Assembly: GCF_902459465.1 (NCBI RefSeq)
Contig: NC_047073.1
Location: forward strand, 7,627,036 to 7,691,035
From: Asterias rubens
Lineage: Eukaryota; Echinodermata; Asteroidea; Forcipulatida; Asteriidae
DNA length: 64,000 nt
Direction: 5' to 3'
The position numbers and the translations under genes were made by a program. Under the pieces are notes generated by a model, which worked only from the letters and a program-made list of their open reading frames with translations, did no database searches and was not told where the DNA came from. Shown here in pieces: positions 55,935-64,000 of this stretch; position 1 is the stretch's first letter, and every line of letters begins with the position of its first letter.

Positions 55935-58040
55935 GGACTCGTTTCTCCAAAAAAGAAGGTCGTCTTATTTTTCTTTCATTAGATAAATATTCTCAGAGAG
56001 ATAGAGATATGGACCAGGGTCATACATGTACCTCTTAAATTATTCAGTTGGAGAGAAAAAATAGCTTTTCAAAAAGTCAGCATACAAGAAGTTCTGAAAA
56101 GGGAAAAACTATTGGGAAAAGTCGTTGAGAAACTTTGGAGCGGGCAACAGAGACCATGGCCACTGGTGTCTGAATGCCAAGACCAGAGCAACAGATAGTG
56201 CAGAACTTCAACTTTAGTTCCAGATATAATGTCATCCATGGATTGATGGTTAGTTGTGAACTCATCATAACTGTAGTTAGGGACACCTAGAATACATGAA
56301 CGGAATTTCAGCTTCTCAAATCAGGTAAAATAATACAACAAAATTGTGTCAAAATGTTGCTCACATTGTAGGGAAGCTTTATACCCAGGACGTCAGTGGC
56401 ACTCCTACCAGGTCTAGGGTGTCCCTAGCAAACCCATACGGTCATAGCCCTAGCTGTAACTACCAATATGGGTACGGCTTTGGTTTCTTTGTAAAAATTA
56501 TTTTATCAAAGAGATGTGGCACATGGTTGGTTTATCAAGCAGGTGTTTCTGCCTAAAGCCCCGAAGAAAAAATGTTTAATAATTGAATCATGAATCTTGT
56601 GTTCTACTGAATAGTTGAAAAGCAGTATAATTAAATACTGTATCTGGAGTGGTAGCTACAGCTACCATTATTTTAAGCAAACAGAAATACCTTTGCTCCA
56701 CATGAGCTACGTCTACCTATTTGTTAAAGGGTCTGGATACCTTTGGTTTTTGGAACCCTTTGAATGTTTCAATCTTATATAAATGTAAACAGTATACAAT
56801 AACCGCATTACTTCAAAGTGAACTGTTTCTCAAAATGCATATCGGTAATACTATCCAAAGTTGCTGTATTTTCTACCATGCAAATTGTTATTTACACTAT
56901 AATTTTCAAACGTATACAGACCCTTGAATTTGCTAATTTGTTTTCAACCTTTCCTGTAAAATAAAATAATAAAACAGTCCAGCGAATTTCAACCAATGAG
57001 TGTCTTTTTTTTCAGTATTTGTTTATTTAAGTTATGTTTTTGGAAGTTGGACACAATCTCTGTGCTCTGTAGACTATTGGACAAGTACAATGTAGTTAGT
57101 TGTCCCACGCAGTGAAATAGTCGAGTTATCACTGCTCTCGCGCGAACTGCTGGTTGCCGACTTTTATGGGGAGTAGAGTCGGGCAGTGCGTAGTAGTCGC
57201 GCAACCAGCAGTTTGAGCACTTCATATTTTCAAGAAGCATCTGAAATCACACCTGTTCCCACAATCATTGTTTTGCTGTTTATGATATTTATTTGCAGAT
57301 TTGTTTCATCGTTTCCACGTTTCTTTGCTTCATCACAAACCGCTGTGGTATCGATGAAGGTGCGGTTTATAAAACATTTTTGTATGTATGTATGTAAATA
57401 ATTCTGGAAAAAGATTTGTATGAAATGTGCATAATTGCTGTCTGTGAATGATAGCTTCGTTGTTAGTTTGAGGAATTGGAAGATGCAGTCATCTTAGTCA
57501 GAATCTTAGTCAGAATCTCAGTCAGAATCTCAATCAAAAGTCATTCTGTCCAACAGCCTAAACCTTGGGGGTATGTTTTGATTGACTTCCTTTGGCTGTT
57601 TACTCCAGTGACAATAAAGAATGGAAAGATGTAGTGATCTAGCCAGAGTCGCAGCCAGAAGACATTGTGTCCAACAGCTGGTAAGCTTTGGGTCTGCTGT
57701 ATTGACTTTCTGTGGCTGTTGGCAGCCTAAGCCTAAGGTCTTATTGGATGGTTTGCCAATAACCTGTGGGACAGTGGATTAATTAAAAGATCCAACCAGA
57801 GTTGTCATTTCCAGGAGTGAGAGTCATTGATTTCACCTGGAGTTATAGATTCCAGTGAGCTTTGAGGGACAGTATCCTCAAGGCTAAAGTAGTTGATCAA
57901 AGATTACAACTTATCTATTTTGGAGAAAAGTACAGCAATTTTGATTTCCAGGTAGACTTCGAAAAAGTCTGAATTCAGATAAAAGACTGAAATAGCCGCA
58001 TTTCTGCGCCCTCAAGCGCTGTGACATTCATACTTTATTT
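55935..58040. other. DMAP1 3'UTR and convergent intergenic region
   Basis: A poly(A) signal near 56959 suits a ~1-kb 3'UTR. Also present: a small MITE at about 56725-56932 (aagggtctggatac / gtatacagaccctt), a stem around 57139-57215 (cgaactgctggttgc / gcaaccagcagtttg), and a diverged tandem duplication at 57465-57735. Confidence 0.5.
57465..57735. repeat. Diverged ~125-bp tandem duplication with inner 12-bp repeats
   Basis: ggaagatgcagtcatctta...tccaacagcctaaa...ctttggctgtt recurs as ggaaagatgtagtgatcta...tccaacagctggta...ctgtggctgtt. Within the first copy, agtcagaatctt is repeated three to four times (57497-57532). Confidence 0.7.
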
Positions 58041-60803
58041 ATTGGATCATCTGTTTTTAACAAGTGTCTCAACCTCCACATATCCATTTATTAAGGAATA
58101 AACCACAGAGAAGACAAACTGGGTAAATTGTAATTAATTTATTAGGGATGAACATAAACAAATTGACTACAGCAAAAAATGTATATCCAAAGACAGCCTT
58201 TTTTATCAGATTATAATATTGCATAGATAGACGGAGAGACGGTCAGCTTCTATTCCTCAATAATAATCATGATAATCCCTTGAGTAGTGTAAAAGTACAG
58301 CCGTTCGTTCGCATCATTACTCTACTCAAGTGAATAATGATTAGATGACATTTTGTAGTGCTTTGTCATTTTCGTTCCCACAGGCTTGCTGCATTTAAAA
58401 TGCATCTCTTGTTAGTGCACAAGCACTTTCAATAAAGGGTTTAATTTGCGTCTGTGAGTCCTCCCAAAAAAATGATAACAAAATATTTGTATCAAAAAGC
58501 ACTTTAAATATTTATAAGCAAAATAAAAATTGAGGGTCAAGCTGCATAATTAACGATGTGCATTATAAAAAAGAAACTTGCTGAATATGAATTGTATAGT
58601 TCTTATTTCATCAGTGAAATGATTTGTTCATAAATTTGTATAATGTTGTCTTTTGTGACGCAGGGCCCAATTCTGCGCTTGTAATAACCATTCCTGTTAC
58701 TGTGCAAGCGTTAAATTTATGTAAAGATTATGCAAAGATTGCCTAATATCATGCGGTATCTCACACACACAAGCCAAAATTCACTGCTTACCCACTAAAA
58801 ATACGCTTGAACTAGGCACGGAATTTACTGCTTCCATAAGCAGCAAATTCTTCACTGGAAATGGAAATAGAACAGTGCCGTCACTACATTAGAAATACAC
58901 AATGGACATTGCGCTGTAATCTGGGTGTCAGACAAAGATTAATTTGATCTCTCAGACAAAGAATAATTTGATATCTCTGACCATTTTTAACATATTTTTA
59001 AATATATAAAATAAAAAAAGCACCCAAAATCTTTAGAATAGTTGATTACGCAGTAAATTACACAACCATAAATACATTATTTACATTTTTAAATATTCAT
59101 ATAGTTTTACAAAATATTGCATCTCCAATCACAGTTTGTTCATGATATTGCATAATGCTTATTTTTTTAACTTCAAACATCAGCCTAAGAGCCTGCCAGT
59201 ACATCCCTTGCAAAATAATTGTCAGAATTTTCTGTTCCCTTTTTCAGATTGTTAGCTTAGAACTGTGGCAATTGCCTTCATGCCCCCTAGCCAATGCATC
59301 CAATCGCCACATACAAAAGTTTCTGTAGAAATTGTCAAATTTCGCACACATAGGTGGATTTTTAATGAGGGAGAAAACTGCCTCACAACTTGCATGATAT
59401 TCTTCCTACTTATATATGAGTTACTATCTTAGTTTTTGCCCTCAGAAAAATAAGCAATTTCTTATTAAAACGCCTGAAAAGCCAATCAAATTCTACACCA
59501 TATGTTCATGTAGGTATACACCATATGTTCATTCAAAACAGTCCATATTATTTTTTCCAAGGGCCAAATTTCATGCCTGTTGCAGGAAATAAGTAACGCG
59601 TCTGGGCATCATACACATGCATCAAACTCCCTAGGTACCTATCGGAATTATTAATTTTTTCTGGACCAAAAACAAAATTAAAATTTGCCATTCTCTGAAA
59701 AAAAGCTGAAACTTTTCCTCCCAGTGGGTGATTATATCAGAGGAGCAAACAACTGACACTTTACCCTAAAATATTTTACCGAAAGGCGTCTTTTTTTCTG
59801 GATGAAAAACAAATTAAAAATTTGCCTCTCTCTGATGAAAAATGAAAAACATAATCATAAACAGCTGGTGTTTATATCAGAGGAGCAAACAACTGCCACA
59901 TTACCTATTGATATTTTATTTTAAATTTGTATACAAAACAGATTAATGTTTTTGAGAGAGAAATTTCATGCAGGTATTAAATTATTACTAACACAATATT
60001 GTGAGGTACTTTTCTTTGACAGCTGGGCAGTAAGGCTCATCTTTTTTCCCAAGACGTTTTGTAACACTTCAGTGTCAGTTTGTGTTGTTATTAATTTTAG
60101 AGTAGTTTACCTGGCTGGATAGGAGGGGAGGGGGATGAGGTTTCATTTTCCAAACATGAATAATACATTAGCAGAGCTGCCAATATTTAAAACTTGCAAT
60201 CCAGGGAAATTGTGTACAACAATCAGGGAGACACTGATAATTACATTCAACACATTTAGGAACAAAGTTTCCATAATCGGGGAAATTTTTTAATTTGTTC
60301 ATCAAAATATGGAAAGATTGGAGGTTGATTTTATAATCTGCAGAGTCAGAAAGAGTTGGCAGTTCTGCATTAGGCCATGTTCATACTTGATGCGAATGCG
60401 TCGACGTCACATGGCTGTTTTGGTGGCGAATAATTTGCAGCAGATGATCACAGTTTAACTGTTGCAAACAATTCGTTGCCAATTGTGACGTCAACATTTG
60501 TATCGCATTCTCATTCGCAGGAAGTATGAACCGGGCCTGAGTGGACCACTGAAGCATTCTTTCCCTAGAAACACTGTCTGTTCTCTGTTCACATGGCACT
60601 TGCCATTTTAAATGCTGAATATACAGAAATTCACCAACTTTTGTGTACCCTTCGATGTAAACGGTTAAAAGATGGAACTTTCCTTGTGGCAATGACTTGC
60701 AGTCCATTCCCTATGGTAGCCCCCAAACCTTCCCTTGTCAAACACCCCTATCCACATTGACTAAACTTTTACTAGTGATAACAATTTACATTCTATAGAT
60801 TGA
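58041..60803 (-). other. Probable 3'UTR of the STPG gene and intergenic DNA
   Basis: AT-rich, with several minus-strand AATAAA signals (for example opposite 58137 and 59910). A decayed gggcccaattctgcg MITE lies at about 58667-58870, and an imperfect duplication (cagaggagcaaacaactg) at 59739 and 59878. No gene recognised. Confidence 0.45.
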
Positions 60804-63800
60804 TTACTGTTGCGTATAGATGACCCGTCTTGCTTTGATGTAGTCCTCTCCTTTCTGTACTGTCAGATCCGTCTTATCTTCGGGGCGTAGGTTTATCGCT
60901 CGGATTCGTTCTCTGTTCACAAATAATAATAATGCTAATCAGTAAGATATGTAAAGCACATTTTCAAATGAAACAATGCACTGGTAAAGAATGCTACAAA
61001 ATGGACAGTTTATGAGAAGAGAGCTGATGTATTTTTAAATTAGACTTGAAAGTCTGGTCTGGAGTGACTTAATGTTGCGAGTGTGATTTGGTAGAGTACC
61101 AGCATCGGGGACCAGCATCTGAGTCGGACGGGTCCCATGCCTGTTTGTTATTAGATTGTGGCTAGAGCAGAAGCCAATCCGACCAGGTTTGTTGAGGTTG
61201 AGAAACTCTGTAGTGTACTGTGGAAATTTGTTAGAGGGTACTTTTGTTCACAAACACACAGAGATAGATGAGGGGCATGAGGGCATATTCTAGATCATTC
61301 TCATTTTCATTTCAAGACACTTGCTTCCATTCCAAAAGATTATCAAAATAACATACAAAGAACAGTATTGAGGAGAATTGTAAATGGGGGCATAACCCAT
61401 TATGCTCATTATGTTTATGACTTTTGGTGGTTCTGAAAAAAACAGGTGGTGTTAACAGTGTGCTCAGGGCCCACTTTCATGGCTCTTTATATCGCAAGCA
61501 AATAATCGCCGCTTACGAAAACAAGGAATTGCTATGGGTGCTGTGGCCTATTTTGTAGCCTGCAAACCTGTTGAAACAGCTCATACACGGACCCTGCGCT
61601 ACAATGGCATGCAAGATTCAAAACTCTCACTTACTGCATCATGTTGTCTCGTGTATTTCTCTCTCGTTTGACTTTGGAGTTGAAGACACTTTGGTGACCG
61701 TTTCGATGTTGGGCGTCTTCATGACGCTGGAAGTCGTATCGCCCGGCTCCGACAGGATTCTGTTCCAAGATGAAAATCATTGAAAAATTAACTTTTGGGT
61801 ATTTACCACATTTATCAATTTTGTTTAGATTTTGTTATTTTGTTGCCTCATCTTAAAGATGATGATGTTTAAGAACATTCAGGTTGGCTCATCAGTTTCT
61901 TTCCTTGACTTTTACTTCAGTTGACCCCAGTTTGGTTGGGTTTCAATCCGTATCATTATGTGAGGCAGGCATGATATACTTCTTAGTCTGATTTCCGACT
62001 TTGTTTCTCATGGGAAAAATAATGATATAAAAATGTGACTAAATAGCCTGAAAAGCCTATTACACTTCTTTTTACATATATATGAACTATTTTTACTTGT
62101 AAATGTACTTTTTCGACCTGCTTGCAGTTAATAAATAAACCAGAATAATAAAAAAAATATAAAAAAATTATAAAAAAATTAGTCTAAACATTACGTATGT
62201 AAGTCAGCCCTTGTACACATGTTTATACTTTTTTCCCAAGTTTACAACAAATACTATGGGAGTGGTTGAATCGAATGTTCGCTTTGTTTAAGTTTGCATT
62301 CGACCCTACAAGTTATCTTGTCTTAACTCACATTCTGGCCTGTGAAGAATTTACGAGCTCGCTTGTCAAATCTCTCAGCTGAGGAAATAAATGGCGGTAG
62401 ATTCTTTCCCTCCACTCTGGTTAACTCCCTGGCAGTGTAATGGCCTGGTCCTGGTTCACTCTGGAATAAGAAGAGCCAAAATGCTCATTATTGTCAAACT
62501 TCACATGAACTTTGATTTTCCACTCATGATTTCACATTCATTTTAATAGTATAAGAACACCAAAATAAGGAATATTTAAACTATTTATCTAGACTAGAGT
62601 AAGATGATATACAATAATATTGTTTATACAATAATATTTGTATAATTTTGAAACAAAATACAAATAGGGTTTGACTTGGGAAGGTATTTGTTTGTGCTAA
62701 GCACCTTTTTATGCTTAAGGAGTTGGGCCAAGGTCCCTCGCTTGAGGGAATTAAAAAAACAAATGCATGTCACAAAGTTTTGTCCCGCCAAGTCACTATA
62801 ATTATAAAAAGTACTTTGTCAGCGAATTGTGGATCTAGCTTGGTGCTCATATACCCTGGCAGGTGTTTGCCAAGTTTCTTTGCCGGAAAGATCATCTAAA
62901 CAAATAAACAAATAAAACAAACAAACACTCACCCCACTTCTAGGCCACTGTGAGAGCGTAGAGCAGTTGAGGCGTTCTGAAGGTCTTTCTGGATACTGGG
63001 AATGTTTGCCGAATTTTCCCTGCCATGAGTGGTGTTCATCGTCCCACTTCCCTGCAAAGGATTTCAGGTTGTACTGACCAGGTCCTAAATTATGCTGACC
63101 CTACAGCGGAGAAAGAGGGCAATCGATTAATCAATCAATCAGAAGATAATTATAAAGCGCAAAAATCAACAGAAATTGTTCAAAGGCACTACAGACAGAA
63201 ACATGACATTTATATACATACATTTTTTGGCTAATCATCCTTTCTCGCAGCTAAGAGCTAAAATTTGCGAAGGACGCGGCTTCAACGTGTTCGAGAAACA
63301 GGCAGCCACATCAACCCAATATGACCACGGAGAACAGCCAGAGATCTTACTTGTTCGATGTTTTCAATAATTACAATACACTTGTTGAAAAAGCAGTTTC
63401 TTGAATAATGAAAAGTATGGGCATCCTTGATGTGAATTTGAAGAGTGTTCCATTCTTTTGGTCCATATACAGCAGGTGAGTGAGCGATCTGCAAATAACA
63501 CAGCATGGGTTCTGGGCACGATGAACTGAGGTTTGGAAAACGCCTAGTTGCTTTCACAAAAAATAACTATACTTACTGTTTTGGCAAGATGTCCTGTTTT
63601 AATTGTAGCGTTCCTGTCCCCAGTAAACAGATCATAGGGACCTCTGACGCTGGTGACTTTCTTGGCAAGTTCGTCTGTGAAGCTTTGAGTTTGATATGTT
63701 CCAGGACCCAACTCGCATCCCTGTCAAAACAAAGAGAGGTGGACATTTAATTCCAGGTTTTAAGACAGCAATATGTTCGAATATTCTACAAATTCAGTGT

Positions 63801-63973
63801 TACAATCTTGACTGGTGCTTGTGGGAAATACTTACCACAGAAGGAAGATGTCTTGGCGTTGACGACCCTGCGTCTAGTAGACCTATAGTACTGGCTGATA
63901 CTTTGGATTTCTTCTCGACAGCCGAGTGAGGTATACCGCCCTCACCATACGTACCAGGCCCTGGAACTTGACT
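60804..63973 (-). CDS. Sperm-tail PG-rich repeat (STPG) protein, LEXM/CIMAP2-like, 3' part
   Basis: Six minus-strand exons: 63836-63973, 63577-63720, 62933-63051, 62332-62458, 61635-61759, 60804-60912 (stop at 60804-60806), 253 residues in phase; the 5' end lies beyond the window. STPG motifs in order: PGPGTYGEGG, LGPGTYQTQSF, EPGPGHYTAREL, PVGAGRYDFQRHE. The C-terminus is basic (SKVKRERNTRDN, then MMQERIRAINLRPEDK). STPG proteins are ciliary and sperm-flagellar microtubule-associated or inner proteins, so a role in axonemes is likely. The GCELGPGTYQ-SF-DEL arrangement suggests the lymphocyte expansion molecule (LEXM, CIMAP2) subfamily, but this is recalled, not aligned. Phase requires the 62458 exon to start at the second AG of ccagag; the first AG would break the frame. 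STPG1/STPG2 are the main alternatives. Confidence 0.75.
60913..61634. other. Last intron of the STPG gene
   Basis: Unique AT-rich sequence with a tRNA-like trace near 61085-61145. No exon. Confidence 0.5.
61760..62331. other. STPG intron
   Basis: AT-rich with an A-rich run near 62150-62175. Nothing recognised. Confidence 0.5.
62459..62932. other. STPG intron
   Basis: Includes a MITE-type fragment (tgtgctaagcacctttttatgcttaagg) near 62693-62720. No exon. Confidence 0.5.
63052..63576. other. STPG intron
   Basis: Includes an aatcgattaatcaatcaatcag tract near 63120 that may be a LINE tail in reverse orientation. No exon. Confidence 0.45.
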
Positions 63974-64000
63974 CTAGAAAACAAAACAAAAAAGTAGATT

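Noticed and set aside
62458..62463. First AG (attccag|agtgaa) as acceptor of the GPGHY exon
   Set aside because: It would leave the preceding exon out of phase; the AG two bases later gives a continuous frame.

Overview
The window is eukaryotic nuclear DNA with AT-rich intergenic sequence. Genes have many small exons with GT-AG introns, and miniature transposons, tRNA-derived SINEs and LINE tails fill most introns. Recognisable proteins resemble deuterostome orthologues. The repeat style (TTAA-flanked MITEs, foldback elements, a SINE with a Leu/Ser-tRNA-like head) and the marine-invertebrate gene style suggest an echinoderm, possibly a sea star. That placement is inference, because no species-diagnostic sequence is present.

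Layout. (1) 1.46-11.33 kb, + strand: vasculin (GPBP1/GPBP1L1 family), lacking only its 5' coding exon(s), which lie off the left edge. Its introns hold a satellite built from its own splice acceptor and exon start. (2) 16.4-26.4 kb, + strand: a complete nine-exon uroporphyrinogen decarboxylase gene (UROD, 373 aa) with all expected catalytic residues. Its first intron contains a same-strand, apparently intronless gene for a FLYWCH-like zinc-finger protein (17.4-18.5 kb). (3) 30.1-34.1 kb, - strand: a membrane protein whose 3' exons look like DUF4239 and whose proposed 5' exon is a Glu-Pro-rich coding minisatellite. One intron holds a Tc1/mariner-type deletion derivative. (4) 39.4-41.1 kb, - strand: a two-exon secreted protein with 12 cysteines, a TATA box and a nearby poly(A) signal. 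I do not recognise its family. (5) 43.6-55.9 kb, + strand: a complete twelve-exon DMAP1 gene. (6) 60.8-64.0 kb, - strand: the 3' part of a sperm-tail PG-rich repeat protein, LEXM/CIMAP2-like, running off the right edge.

The genes do not form a pathway. They cover a transcription factor, haem biosynthesis, NuA4/SRCAP chromatin regulation and a ciliary protein. What links them is position: GPBP1L1, UROD and DMAP1, and more loosely LEXM, all lie on the short arm of human chromosome 1 around 1p34-1p32, so the window may preserve an old linkage group.

Exon boundaries were read by eye from GT/AG sites, reading phase and remembered family sequences. No alignment or transcript data were available.
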